NCBI GenBank assembly: GCA_035578155.1
Contig: JAPWDM010000009.1
Coordinates: forward strand, 186,001 to 250,000
Source of the DNA: Brachynemurus nebulosus
Lineage: Eukaryota; Arthropoda; Insecta; Neuroptera; Myrmeleontidae
Reading direction: 5' to 3'
DNA: 64,000 bases
Part shown: positions 11,681 through 22,895 of the stretch, one piece after another
How positions within the stretch are numbered: the stretch's first letter is position 1
How the letters are laid out: every line of letters begins with the position of its first letter
Translations under genes and position numbers: made by a program
Notes under the pieces: generated by a model
The model's input: only the letters and a program-made list of their open reading frames with translations
Databases searched by the model: none
Told to the model about the DNA's origin: nothing

Positions 11681-12578
11681 CCCTAGAATCATACGTACAC
11701 GTCAAAACGACGTACGAACTTCTCTACCTGCTCCAATACTACGACTTGTTGCTACTTGTTTGCTGTAAGATTTCTGTTATCTAACTTATTTGTTATTATA
11801 ACACACCACATATATTTATTTTGTTTATAGTCATTGTCGTTCTGTTTGTATTGAAATAGTGTCCGTCAAAAGGACGTCGATGTATGATTAACGTATGCTT
11901 TTTTTGAAGATTTTGTACACTACGTATAAAAGTTTTCCTAATTTTTTTAAAACTTATTAAAGATATGGATGTTATAATTAATTTATTCAATGATTATGAT
12001 AATGTGAAAGATGATTACAGCTGTTTGACTTATAGAGACGACATAATACTGAAGTTTTAATATATTGAATCGAAAACTACAGAATGTATTTCGAATGACT
12101 TAATAAAAGATTAACAATTTATTTTGTGGAAAATATTTTAATTTTTATTATTTTTTGAGATCTTATTCGAAAAATTACTAACAAATTTTAGAAAATTTAC
12201 AAAGGTGCCTAATGGGGAAATAACTACATATCTATAGGAAATTTATGACTGAGAAATTTCACATTCTGTAAAGTCACACATGTCCACTCATAATAGTTCA
12301 TAAATTAATTATTACAATTGATGTATTTATCTATTTTTTAATTTTTATAATGGAAATATGCTTTGATAAAAAGATTAAAAAAATTAATAAATATTTACAT
12401 TAAGAAATTTTTCCAAATCCAATTTTTTTAAATATTTTGTTCCCTTTTGTAGTATTGTTATGTCAAAAAAAAATGTTTTTTGCAAATAAACTCTAAAACT
12501 CTCCGTAAAAAGTCCATCCGTCAAAACGATGTCGATGTATGATTAACGTTTCTCGTAGACCAACGTATGATTCTAGGG
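11681..12578. mobile_element. piggyBac-like element, copy 1, non-autonomous
   Basis: Both ends are CCCTAGAATCATACGT inverted, each flanked by TTAA (11677-11680, 12579-12582). TTAA targets and CCCTAGAA-type ends are the hallmark of piggyBac. A subterminal motif, GATGTATGATTAACGT preceded by CGTCAAAAnGAnGTC, occurs in direct orientation at about 11866 and 12519. At 898 bp it is too short for a transposase of about 600 residues; it carries only a short broken frame (11965-12060). Copy 2 is at 63376 to the window end in opposite orientation. Confidence 0.85.
11965..12060 (+). pseudogene. Short ORF of piggyBac-like copy 1, prematurely stopped
   Basis: ATG at 11965 opens a 31-codon frame (MDVIINLFNDYDNV...) ending at TAA 12058-12060. 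The homologous frame in copy 2 continues to 49 codons because it has GAA where this copy has TAA, a single G-to-T change. Codon content is unremarkable. The product matches nothing I recognise; it may be a leftover of a transposase reading frame or a chance frame conserved only through common descent. Confidence 0.4.
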
Positions 12579-13036
12579 TTAAAATATAACAGTCCGGACA
12601 CATACGTTCACGATGTGACACATACGAACACGATCGTTCTGAAATCAAAAAATAGGTTATACTTTAGGAATAAGATTTATTTATTAGGAAAAATATTGGG
12701 TGAACTGACTTCAAAATGGGGAAATGTAAAGTTTATTGCTATTTCCGACCTTTTTTGAAAATAATCTTTTTTTTTTTTGAAAAACGTTTGTTTTATGGTC
12801 CTAGATACTTTATATTTGTATGTATATTGTACACTCTATTTCAAAAGAGATATACATATTTTCACATGCGGTCTCATAAAACAGAAAATTTTGAAAAAAT
12901 TTTAATTGTTTTTTTTTTTTTTGTATCTAAATAAAATACAACCTTTTCACAAAAAAGAAAAAAATTTGAATTACATATATTGAATTATTTATATAATGCA
13001 CTTGTAAAGAAACCTATATAACTGTAACCTCAGTTA

Positions 13037-13637
13037 AGGTAACTGCGGGTAATAAGGCCTGTCGGGTAATAAGGCCTAAAATTCATAACTCGTTCAAACA
13101 TTCGTACAGGCGTACCAATGTTTGACGCATGCAAGCCTCAGACACCAATAAGTTGCAACATATGTTCCACTTGCCGCCATCCCGCGTATTGTCACCAGTA
13201 ACGAGCTATATATCATAAAGTGAGATTTGCGAGCTCGAATAATAAAATATCAACGAAAATTATCTCAAGTAATTAAAATATTAATGCTGCTAATTATTTT
13301 TCTGTTCACCTAACTTTGTTCTTCAGTTCTTCTTTTTGTTAATTCAGTGCATTAAATAATTTTACATCTGTCAAAATAATTAATTTTTTTTTTTTTATTT
13401 ACTTGGGTATCGGCGGCAAATAAGGGCTATCAAAATTACACATAAGCTTAAGAACAGAGTTTTCAAAAATGTTACATATTTATATCTAATCCAATATTTT
13501 AATTCCTAATTTATATTTTTTTGTTGGTAGATTGACACTTTTGGAGTTTATTTATTAATAAAAAAGTTGATTATCTGCAGTATTTTTCATTTTATTTAAG
13601 ATCTCCCTTAGCTAGGCCTTATTACCCGCAGTTACCT
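13037..13637. mobile_element. MITE of 601 bp
   Basis: Ends AGGTAACTGCGGGTAATAAG, continuing GCCT, are inverted and virtually identical, and each is flanked by TA (13035-13036, 13638-13639). A second GGGTAATAAGGCCT directly follows the left end, so the terminal motif is duplicated there. No coding. Confidence 0.8.
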
Positions 13638-13880
13638 TATATATTTTATATTAACCCTTATCCAAATACTGGAATTTCCCAAATATTATTCAGTTTTTTT
13701 ACAACAAAAACATGTTTTAAAAGAAAATTACAATTAATAATAATCAGAAAAAAATATTAAAACTGGTATTATCCCAATATATATGTAATTAGTATATTTT
13801 AACACTTGTAACACTTGACGACGAACGGAAACGGACGAACTATGACGAAACGAATAGGTATAAAATAAGCGAAAAAACGG

Positions 13881-14040
13881 ACACTGAGAGCCATCTTACA
13901 GTTGGGGAGAAATACAATGATGAGCAATATGGCCCTATTTTTGATAGGATTCTATATGTATATAATTTTTTCTATGAATTATGTGGACTGGTCGGCAAGT
14001 ATGTAATTACCACAAATACGTAAAGATGGCTCTCTGTGTA
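13881..14040. mobile_element. Small MITE, about 160 bp
   Basis: The left end ACACTGAGAGCCATCTTACA and the right end on the minus strand TACACAGAGAGCCATCTTTA form a terminal inverted repeat of about 20 bp. The target duplication is not clear. Confidence 0.55.
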
Positions 14041-14688
14041 TTAAAATAAGTTATTAGACAAAGATAACAATTTTTAGAATCTGTTCCATTATTAATAATT
14101 TTAAGAAAAAACAGCGAAAGAAAGAGATAAATATATACACGCTTCTATAAAATAGAAATAGAAAGAGAAATTTTTTTTTATTGCAATTTTGTGTACAATC
14201 AAGTAAACTTGATTGTGCATTGGCCACCAAACCATAGAATTCACAGGTACATGAAATACATACAATACATAGTCCTCTTGCGTATATTCAATATATGAAT
14301 GTAAAACTCTATTATTATTTACCATTTGTTCTCTGATTTACCACTTCTCTCAAATTTTCGGTTACTCACCAATCTTATAATGTTCCGAACTTACACGAAG
14401 GTAGTTCGGAACATAAAAAAGACGGCTAAAAAACAGAAGGCGAAGCCCTCGGTATGGTGCAAGGGGCAAAACCTCTATCGGGGCCCCAGGGGAGAAGTCC
14501 CCTAAAATGAAAAAAGAATTATTTATGTACAGTAGTCTCTAGTCTTTAACGACACCCAATGGGAAGTTGACAGTGTGGGTAGATCTGTCCCCCAAATTTT
14601 TTCACTTTTATCATGGAAAAATTAGTTAGGACAGATTTTTACAGCGAAAAAAATGGTACAAAACATTTCATTGATCATTTCATCTTCT

Positions 14689-14770
14689 CGTTAAATTGCT
14701 AGGCAACAAATTTTCGTTAGACAAACCCAAATTTATTCGAAAAAATACAAACCTCTCGTGTAATAATAAG
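14689..14770. repeat. Dispersed repeat, related to 57045-57135 and 57215-57365
   Basis: Shares TCGTTAAATTGC, CAACAAATTTTCG, TTATTCGAAAAAATACAAA and CTCGTGTAATAATAA with the two later copies. Parent element not identified. Confidence 0.55.
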
Positions 14771-15217
14771 TGAATAATGGTTCAAAAAGTATCTTATGTG
14801 ATCTTTTTCGCTTTTTACATGGGTCTAATAAGAATTTCGAAAAACTTTTGACTTTCAAAATTTGTTTTTTAATTTTTCTCGAAAACCAGTTTCTTTAGAA
14901 AAGATTAAGGTGTAAAAAAAAATTAAGGAAACTTTTGAACTGTAACAAATTTTGGCAAAAATTCATTTCTTTTTGAGGAACTCATTTTTTCACCCGTCAG
15001 ATAGATGGACTTGACGAAACTGTAAGGATCTGGCGTGTTTCGTTGGAACTCTAAAATGAAAATTTCTTAATCTCTAACACACTACAACCAACTTAAAATA
15101 CAACAATTTACTTTTATTTTATAATTGTATTTATTTATTTTTTTGATCTAAATTATCTTTAAATTTCTTTTTTAATATTTTAAATATTTATAACGTCATG
15201 TTTCTTGTTTGTTACAG

Positions 15218-15332
15218 GAGAGCACACCTGAGAAATTGCCTAGAAAAACTTAAAGATATGGTACCCCTTGGACCAGAAGCATCAAGACATACAACATTAG
15301 GTTTATTGACAAAAGCAAAACGTTTTATAAAG
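15218..15332 (+). CDS. Internal exon of a Mad/Mxd/Mxi1-type bHLH-Zip repressor
   Basis: A 115-nt exon with a pyrimidine-rich tract and TTACAG acceptor before 15218 and an AAG|GTGCGT donor after 15332. The first base completes a split codon (probably the Arg before RAH). The next 38 codons read [20 protein letters not shown] then [18 protein letters not shown], the end of the basic region, helix 1, loop and most of helix 2. The loop VPLGPE-x-SRHTTL and TKAK are diagnostic of Mad/Mxi1 rather than Max, Myc or Mnt. Family members dimerise with Max at E-boxes and recruit Sin3 through an N-terminal motif, in the nucleus. The phase 2 and phase 0 borders match, as I recall, the vertebrate MXI1 exon. 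The Sin3-binding exon and leucine-zipper exon were not found in the window. Confidence 0.88.
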
Positions 15333-15954
15333 GTGCGTAGAAAAATGTTTTTTTAAAAATTTATTTCTAACAAATTTTTATTTTTGGTGGAGGTGCCGGT
15401 TAATGCAGCCGAAATACAATATTGATTACAGCTATAAGGTAAAAGCCCCTATTTTGAACAGTTTTGATATTTTATATATTTAAACTGACGTTTATTTATT
15501 CCGAGATTTTAATACGGTTTGTGTAACATTTAGTCAAAATTCATCAAATCAATTATTTGAATTTTTTGAAAATAGTATTTTTGTACAGTAAATAAGTAAT
15601 TTCATAGTAGTCATAGGTAAAAATATTATTGGTTGTATCTATAGAAATATTTATTAATACTTAAAAATTACAAAAATTATTTTTTCCAAATACTTAGCAA
15701 CTATTTAAAATTTGTATGATTTTTTTTTTTTTAGAAATCGTCCATAGATGGCTGTATACTGTAATAAAAAATTGATATTTTACGGTTTTTCGTAAATTTC
15801 GACGGTTAGACAAAAAATTTTGCAAAACACTTTCTTAGCGAGCGCCTACGACCCAATAGGCACCTACGTGTCAAATTTCAAGCTTTTAGGTATTGTAGTT
15901 CTGGAAATTTTGTGATAGGTGAGTGTATAATATATAAGTGGTATTTCGCATTTA

Positions 15955-17746
15955 TATAGTACTACAAACAATTAAGGAAGCAAAAAAAAAATTGTTAATT
16001 TTTTTGTGATTTTTGAAGAGCTGTATTTACGTGAAAAATGGTCGTATCGAGATTTTTAAAAAAGCGTTTTGAAGCTTCAAGATTCTAGTTTTCAGACCTT
16101 TCGTCGAAAAATTTTTAGGAGTGACAGTTATCGAGCAATTATAAGGAATAACACAAAAAAAGTTTTTGCAAATTTTTTTATCTTTTTTCTTTTGATCTAC
16201 GGGCTTGAAAATTTTTTTTACAGTAAAACCATGCTATTAACCTGATAGCCTGCTTATTCAGCTTCAAATTCCTTTTCAGAATTTTTCTCTACGTTGATTT
16301 GTTCCGGAGGTATCCAACTTTGAATGAAAAAGGATCGTTTTTGTTTTAACCATCGATATCTCAGTAGCCAGTGATCGGACAGATAATTGAAGGGCAGTTT
16401 TGGGATATGGAATAAATTTCCTACAAGTCTGTGCCGCGTACTTTAGGAAAAAAATTTTTTTCATCCTTAATTTTAATCTGAAAAATGTGAAAAAAGGGAC
16501 TTTTTTCCTTGTTGCGAAAAATCGTCAGCATCCCTGCGAATTTTGATGGGGAGTCTAATGTTTGTACGAATTTTTATACCTCACTGTACCCCCAATAACC
16601 CTGTAAATCGACAGATCGATCTATTGAATGGTTTTCCTAAACCGTTTGTTCAAAATTTCCGAATTAAAAAATAAAGGAGCAAAATTGAATAAACAAAATT
16701 GAATGAAAAATTCAATTTTTTTTTCAAATTTTTCCACAGTTAAGCATCGATTATTATCCATTAAATTTAAAAATTAAGAAAAAAAAATTCTTCAAAATTT
16801 TTTTCAAAATTTCAAAAAAATTAAAAAATAAATTCAATTTAAAAAAAAAAAAAATTTGGAACAAATTTGAAAAAAGATCGTTTAAATTTTGAAATAAATT
16901 TTAAAAAATAATGTTTTTTCTTAATTTTTAAATTTTAATGGACAAAAGATCCCTAACTGGAAAAATTTGAAAAAAAAAATTGAATTTTTCATTCAATTTT
17001 GTTCATTCAATTTTGCTCCTTTATTTTTTAATTCGGAAATTTTGAACAAACGGTTTAGGAAAACCATTCAATAGATCGATCTGTCGATTTACAGGGTTAT
17101 TGGGGGTACAGTGAGGTATAAAAATTCGTACAAACATTAGACTCCCCATCAATTTTCCGCAACCCTCCCCGATTTTTCGCAACAAGGAAAAAAGTCCCTT
17201 TTTTTCACATTTTTCAGATTAAAATTAAGGATGAAAACAATTTTTTTTTCCTAAAGTACGCGGCACAGACTTGTAGGAAATTTATCCCATATCCCAAAAC
17301 TGCCCTTCAATTTTCTGTCCGATCACTGGTTACTGAGATATCGATGGTTAAAACAAAAACGATCCTTTTTCATTCAAAGTTGGATACCTCCGGAACAAAT
17401 CAACGTAGAGAAAAAATTTAAAAAGGAATTTGAAGCTGAATAAGCAGGCTATCCGGTCAATAGCATGGTTTTACTGTAAAAAAAATTTTCAAGCCCGTAG
17501 ATCAAAAGAAAAAAGATAAAAAAATTCGCAAAAACTTTTTTTGTGTTATTCCTTATAATTGCTGGATAACTGTCACTCCTAAAAATATTTCGACGAAAGG
17601 TCTGAAAACTAGAATCTTGGAGCTTCAAAACGCTTTTTTAAAAATCTCGATACGACCATTTTTCACGTAAATACAGCTCTTCAAAAATCACAAAAAAATT
17701 AACAATTTTTTTTTGCTCCCTTAATTGTTTGTAGTAGTATATAATA
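15955..17746. repeat. Giant inverted repeat (foldback), arms about 0.8-0.85 kb
   Basis: The left arm runs from about 15955 to 16785 and the right arm from about 16910 to 17746, centred near 16850. Matching landmarks on the two arms include ACTACAAACAATTAAGG, CGTGAAAAATGGTCGTATCG, CTAGTTTTCAGACCTTTCG, TTGATTTGTTCCGGAGGTAT, AACCATCGATATCTCAGTA, AATCGACAGATCGATCTATT and TAAACCGTTTGTTCAAAATT. Differences are scattered substitutions and small indels. The centre is A/T homopolymer-rich. No open frame of note lies in the arms; those found are shadows of the palindrome. It is either a foldback element or an inverted duplication, inserted in a smaller MITE. Confidence 0.88.
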
Positions 17747-17833
17747 GATGAAGTTATTTCTGAACAAAATAAAACCGATACATTTCAACACTGTTGGAGT
17801 ATTGAATCGCGTTCGAGTATAGGGGCTTTTACG

Positions 17834-18167
17834 CAAGGCCGGATCTAGGGGGGCAAGCCGGGACACGTGTTTTAGGGGCGCCAAAACGGTGAAAATTTGT
17901 TTGGCGCAGTAAAATTTAAAAAATTTTGGAAGTGACGAGTAAAAAAAAAAAGGCCGACAGAGGCTATTTATGATAGGGTTCAGGTAAATTTGTTCCTAGA
18001 CAAGGAAGTGATGAGCAAGAAAAAAAAAAGGTCGGCAGAGACCATTTATGATAGGGTCCAGGTTGACATTTTTTTGTCATCACTTCCAGGAAAAAAATTT
18101 TTTTTGTGGCGGGGGCGCCAACAGGAAACTTTGCCCTCCCCTCCTAATATCTCTAGATTCGGCCCTG
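17834..18167. mobile_element. hAT non-autonomous element, 334 bp, 8-bp target duplication
   Basis: The left end CAAGGCCGGATCTAGGGGGG and the right end on the minus strand CAGGGCCGAATCTAGAGATA are imperfect TIRs of hAT type. The 8-bp sequence CTTTTACG directly flanks both sides (17826-17833 and 18168-18175). The interior has a two-unit tandem repeat, each unit starting with an A-run, then GGCCGACAGAGGC or GGTCGGCAGAGAC, ATTTATGATAGGGT and GGAAGTGA. It interrupts the right terminal repeat of the MITE at 15437-18176. Confidence 0.85.
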
Positions 18168-18178
18168 CTTTTACGTTA

Positions 18179-19218
18179 ATGTCATTTTAAAATTTATGAA
18201 ATCAGAAATTTAATTTTCCAAATATCTTGAAAACTGTAAGAAACAGAGCAAAAGTTTAAATTGACGATATTGCCCTTTTTTGAGGAACTATCTATTGTTA
18301 TACAATTTATATTAAATTTATATATTCTAATCTACTACTTTTCAAAATCACAACAAATCGGTACTTAGCGACCTATAAAATCTTCTTTTTCAAACGTTAC
18401 CCACCTCATTATTTCTATACTTTATTTGTAAAATGATGTGAGTGGAAGACATAGGACATGGATGAATAATTCGAATTGTCTCCGTAGCCATTTTCTTAGA
18501 TGAAACTATCCCCGCATTCATCTGGGAATTTTTTTAAAAATTTTCACAAAATAATTGGTCATGGAAAACTTCAAAAACTTAAAACATATAGACCGATAAA
18601 TTCGTCTATGAATAAACGATTAAAATTGAAACCGACTATTTTCAAACATTTATAAGAAAACTGAAAATTTAATTCGATTCGTCTGAATAGTTTTCATAAC
18701 CAGTAAGTTTTTCAAAGGTTTCTATAACAATTCCCGCATTTTCAACAAAATATGTTACCTACCACATGCAAGGTTTCCGTACAAAAAGAAAAATAATTTT
18801 CATAATTTTCATATTTATAAAATAATTTTAATTTGAACGCATACAAAAGTGTTAACTAATAAATAATTTGTGTTATGTCAAAAAGAGTGCGTTTGAAAGG
18901 TGTGGTTACCTAATTACGTGTATTTAATTAGTTCATTGAACTGTAGTATGCGCTGTGTGTACACTTCAAATATTATTAAATAAACAATATTCTAATTTTG
19001 AATAGCGAAAATATTACACAGGCATATTATATGTATACATAGATATTACCACATAAACACTAACGTACGCTCTTGTTTTGACTTTATGTTATATATTTAA
19101 AAAAAAAAAATATGGCTTTAATATTTCAAATATGAAATTCTCTTATAATTGATATAAAACATTTGTGAATCTTTTATTACAAGTATAATTATTTGATGTG
19201 TTACTGTAAAATTTAAAT
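18179..19218. other. No gene recognised
   Basis: About 1 kb of AT-rich DNA with no repeat, coding or RNA gene that I can support. Confidence 0.55.
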
Positions 19219-20340
19219 GATGTAGAGTGGACCGGGGTAATTGTGAATTGGGGCAATTGCGAACGGCGCCTATAATTTCTAAAATAACATTAATATTGTT
19301 AAAAATCAACTCTTAGTATGTTTTTCTGTCCTTTCTTGATATGTTATTAAAATTTGATAACAATTCTCCAAGTATTAGTATCTTTTTTTTTATTTTGAAA
19401 AAACCCTTGCAAAATTTTGTGTATCTTACTTCGACCAATCCTCAAAAAAATTCTTTTTAAATACATTTTATTTTTTTAAAAGGTAAGAAATGGTTAAAAG
19501 TACTTTTAAAGAAGTGGTCTAAGCCGTGAGAGGGTTCCCTATTAACTGCTAAAGAAATTGGACAATTTTTTACCAATTCACAGTTACCCCATGATTTTAA
19601 AATTGTAGGCTAATTGTGAATGTCATTCACAAATGCCCCCATTCGGTCAAAAATTTCAGTAGTGTCCTTTTCGGAGTTGAAAATGTTGATGAAGATGGTA
19701 ATGACATTATTGTACAAGTTTCCATTGTACAAACAATACAAAAAAAAATTAGTGTAAAGAGCGATATGTTTTGTGTATCAATCTACGAAATCACTACTGT
19801 GCTCCCTTACCCAATAACAACTTAGAAAAACAGAAAAATTACTTGTTTTCAATGTTTCTGTGAGTGTCCAAGGGCAATAGGATTAACACGAAACCATTTT
19901 TTTTTCTTTTACAGTATTAGGCCGAGTAGAATGTATTTTTATTCTTGTAAATGTATTTCCTTGAAAAAGTCTTATTTTCCTTGTTTTTGTGTGAAAATCA
20001 TGTAATTTTTTGATTTTTTATATGATAAAATGACAAAATATCATCAAAATATCATTTAATAAATTTGTTCCTACAATTTTTGTTATTTTTATTTAACCTT
20101 GATTTTTTGTACAAATTTGACGTATGCGTAACTTGCATTAAACAAAGAGAAATTGTGACCGCTAAAGTATGATAAAAAATTTGAAAGTGGGCTAAATGTG
20201 AAGAATTTGAGTTGGTTGGGCTTTACTGTGATGTACCTCACTTCTCTTGTAATCGATTCTAAATAATTTTTCTGATGGCATTCTTTTTTATCCCAAAATT
20301 CATAAGATTTGCAAAACCGCACCGGGGAAATGTGAATGAC
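19219..20340. repeat. Possible decayed GGGGTAA-type element
   Basis: Text near 19229 (ACCGGGGTAATTGTGAATTG, then GGGGCAATTGCGAAC) recurs inverted near 19573 (CCAATTCACAGTTACCCC) and in part near 19625 and 20322 (ACCGGGGAAATGTGAATGAC). The wording resembles the ends of the GGGG-type TIR elements in this window. True boundaries were not resolved. A possible transposase tail frame is at 19679-19825. Confidence 0.35.
19679..19825 (+). pseudogene. Possible transposase C-terminal remnant (weak)
   Basis: The frame includes NVDEDGNDIIVQVSIVQTIQ and, after a short gap, SVKSDMFCVSIYEITTVLPY, ending at a stop at 19825. The arrangement of an acidic start, a short V/I-rich strand and a final D/E-I-x-x-V-L-P-x-P resembles the small C-terminal domain of some insect pogo-like transposases. 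The match is by shape only; it may equally be a chance frame. Confidence 0.2.
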
Positions 20341-21373
20341 TTATAAAATTTTTGTTTTTCATACGAATTTGGAAATTCGCTAAGAGCAATAAATCTAGAA
20401 CCACTTACCATAATGTGTCAGAATTTTACTCCCTTTAATACACCCCGAAAAAAACTATTTATAATGTACGTGCCTGACTCGCTCTTAATCGATTTTCGTT
20501 TTATTTGTGGCCCCTCATTCTGGCCACCGTTGCCCTGTTTCTGCTCTTATATTATAATGTATATAGGTACGTGTATAAAATTTATTAATATTAAATAAAA
20601 TGATGTAAATCAAATTTGAACACAATTGTTGTATAACAATACCAATTACCAACAATGGCATTATTACCAACAACGGCTGCTCAACTCAACTACTCCTGCT
20701 CCTCATTGCTCTTACTCCTTACTCAACACCATACTCAACGCTACTCATTATGTGTGATGTATAACAAATATGCAGTGATGTTATTTAATAAAGGTGTATT
20801 ACATATGTACCTAACACATCGAGATGAAATATAATATGTATGTACTGTATGATGTATAATACATTTCATTAAAATTTTGACAATCATAATCCGTTTAATT
20901 TAATCAGTCATAAACGTTTCAGACGATGCCGATTCTGGATTATTTATGACTGTAGATTTTCCATTAGTGCGGGCGGATAACTCTTTTCGAAAATACAGTA
21001 GACGCTCTCAAAAATATATCAAATTTGTCCAGTAGAGTGTAAAATTCTTTAAAATAAAAACTATACTCGCACTCTAGTCGCGCATTTTTCACAGTGACAT
21101 TTTGTTTTACACTTTCTGTAAAGAATAAATGTAAGAGAGTTTTCTCTCCACTGTCCGGAAAAACATAGAATCAGAGATATGTTTTTTAGTTCAATAGATA
21201 CACATTGAGGCAATAGCAAATATTAGGTAATTGTTTAATTTAATCACTTACGATCATCTAAAAATAAAAAAAAATGTTATTTAAATTGTGTGAAATAATA
21301 TATGACATCAAGTATATTTTGAAAAAATTAAACAGATTGTTCTTTATCTAAATGTTTGAATTTGTTTATTATT
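20341..21373. other. No gene; low-complexity CT/CAA patch and possible small MITE
   Basis: At 20630-20750 there is a pyrimidine-rich stretch with repeated CTCAACTACTCC-like and TACCAACAA-like words. Between about 20996 and 21160 an imperfect inverted pair, ACAGTAGACGCTCTCAAAA and ACAGTGGAGAGAAAACTCTC on the other strand, may mark a small MITE. No coding. Confidence 0.35.
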
Positions 21374-21910
21374 AATTTCCCATTGGAAGTGATTGTAATG
21401 ACTCCGATTTTACGAATCGCTAATTTAGACATGTCTCCACGTTTTAAGGTCACTAGAATTCGAATTCATCGTTTTGAGCGTGATGTCTGTGTGTGCGTTC
21501 GTTAGTTCGTTCGTTCGTTCGTTCATTCGTGAATTTTCTTTCGTCTCACATATCTCGAGAACAAATGATGATACAGACTCCCGATTAATTTCATTAGATG
21601 CGTAATTAAAGAATGAAGACCGGATAAAGTTTTCAGCAAATTCGGATTAGTGTTTTTTTTTTTATAATAAAAAAACGTAATTAAAAACTTTTTGTGAAAA
21701 GTTTTTCGTCTTTCATATCTTAAAAATAAATGATGATATCATTTGTTTGAGGAGGGATGGAGTCCCCCACGGGATACACGGGGCTAAGCTCTCCAGTGGG
21801 GTGCAAGGGGCAAAGTTCCTGTCGGGGGTTGGGAGGGAGGAACCCCTGAAATGAAAAAAATTATTTATATACAGTAGTCTTTAGTCTTTAAGGGCATCCA
21901 ATGGGAAGTT
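21374..21910. mobile_element. MITE of 537 bp, intact copy
   Basis: Ends AATTTCCCATTGG and, on the minus strand, AACTTCCCATTGG. It contains a GTGTGTGCGTTCGTTAG-like stretch running into a TTCG tract (about 21501-21525), ATCTCGAGAACAAATGATGA, and a G-rich right part (GGTGCAAGGGGCAAAG). It is the uninterrupted version of 11189-14568. No coding. Confidence 0.75.
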
Positions 21911-22780
21911 GACAGTGTGGGTAGACCTGTCGCCCCAAATTGTTTTAAATTAATGGTCAGTTACATAGTAACCAAACTTTTATACAATTCAATTTTTTAA
22001 TTTATCTTATAGGTATCAATTAGAGATCCCAATTTTAAATGTCATGAACTTTTTCAGTTGTACCCCGGCTCAAAAAATTGGTTAATTTTTATTGTTTGAA
22101 AGCAGATAATTTGGAAACATTATTCCGGTGGCAGAATTCAAAAATTTTGTTCGTAACGAAACTGTGCGATAGCGGAAGTTCAAAATGGAGTAATTGCGGG
22201 AGTAGCATCTCCACTGAGACGTGGGGAAACAAATAGTATTATTGAAAACTTGTACTTTTATATTGTTTTATCTGTCAGTCACGGAGGATCAAGGCTGTGT
22301 TTTCCTTTTATCAACAATTGTTTTTTCATACTGATTACAGAGATCATAGACTATGAATAGAAATTTTTTTTCCAATTATTTAATCAATTACAATATTATT
22401 TGATTATATTTTCTTTGTTTGATAATAATATAATAACATAGGCAAGGTATATATTTTTCTGTTGTTGTTGCATTTTTTTTTATTGAAACTGCATATACCT
22501 ACATATTTCTAATAACAATACATCGATAATAATAGTACACGCAGTGGTATATGCCATTGTTAGTTATTTCAATGTTCATTTGTAAATATGTGTATTGTAT
22601 TTATATATAAATGTTTACGTAATTGGGTATAATATTTATATACCTACAGAGGAGATTTCTGTATGTACTAATAAATGATTCGAAAGTATGTATATAAAAA
22701 TTTTGCTTCCGAAACTGTACTAAAGTAGCGAAAGCACTGTAATCACTTTTGAAAATTTAAATAGTTTATTTGACTCCAGA
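21911..22780. other. No gene recognised
   Basis: Short region of AT-rich DNA. Just after the MITE the phrase GACAGTGTGGGTAGA is shared with the region after 14568, so the family repeat may extend somewhat beyond the 13-bp terminal match. Confidence 0.5.
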
Positions 22781-22800
22781 ATCTTCATGTCATCCTATCG

Positions 22801-22895
22801 AGCGATTCGCATAACATCGGAACTATTCGATTGTTTTGGGTCCTAGATTGTCTTCTATGAATTTCATCGCAATCGGAGTAATAGTAGCTACGGTG
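22801..22895 (-). repeat. Diverged minus-strand copy of the 1161-1430 repeat unit
   Basis: Read on the minus strand it gives GTAGCTACTATTACTCCGAT, AAATTCATAG, CAATCTAGGACCC and CAATCGAATAGTTC, in the same order as the units at 1161-1430. Confidence 0.5.

Larger units (their letters stand above)
11189..14568. mobile_element. MITE copy split by later insertions
   Basis: The left part (11189-11497) and right part (about 14445-14568) are the two halves of the MITE seen intact at 21374-21910. Left landmarks are AACTTCCCATTGGAAGTTAT, the repeated TTCG tract at 11322-11342 and ATCTCGAGAACAAATGATGA. Right landmarks are GGTGCAAGGGGCAAA and CCAATGGGAAGTT. The 2.9 kb between the halves holds a piggyBac-like element, a 601-bp MITE and a 160-bp MITE. 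Confidence 0.7.
15437..18176. mobile_element. MITE of the GTAAAAGCCCC family, copy 1, with two nested insertions
   Basis: The left end is AGGTAAAAGCCCCTAT (15437) and the right end on the minus strand is ACGTAAAAGCCCCTATACTC, flanked by TA at 15435-15436 and 18177-18178. The right subterminal part (ATGAAGTTATTTCTGAA, ACACTGTTGGAGTATTGAA) matches the intact 630-bp copy at 27725-28354. Inside lie the giant foldback (15955-17746) and, within the right terminal repeat, a hAT element (17834-18167). It begins about 100 bp after the bHLH exon, so the whole nest is probably intronic. Confidence 0.65.
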
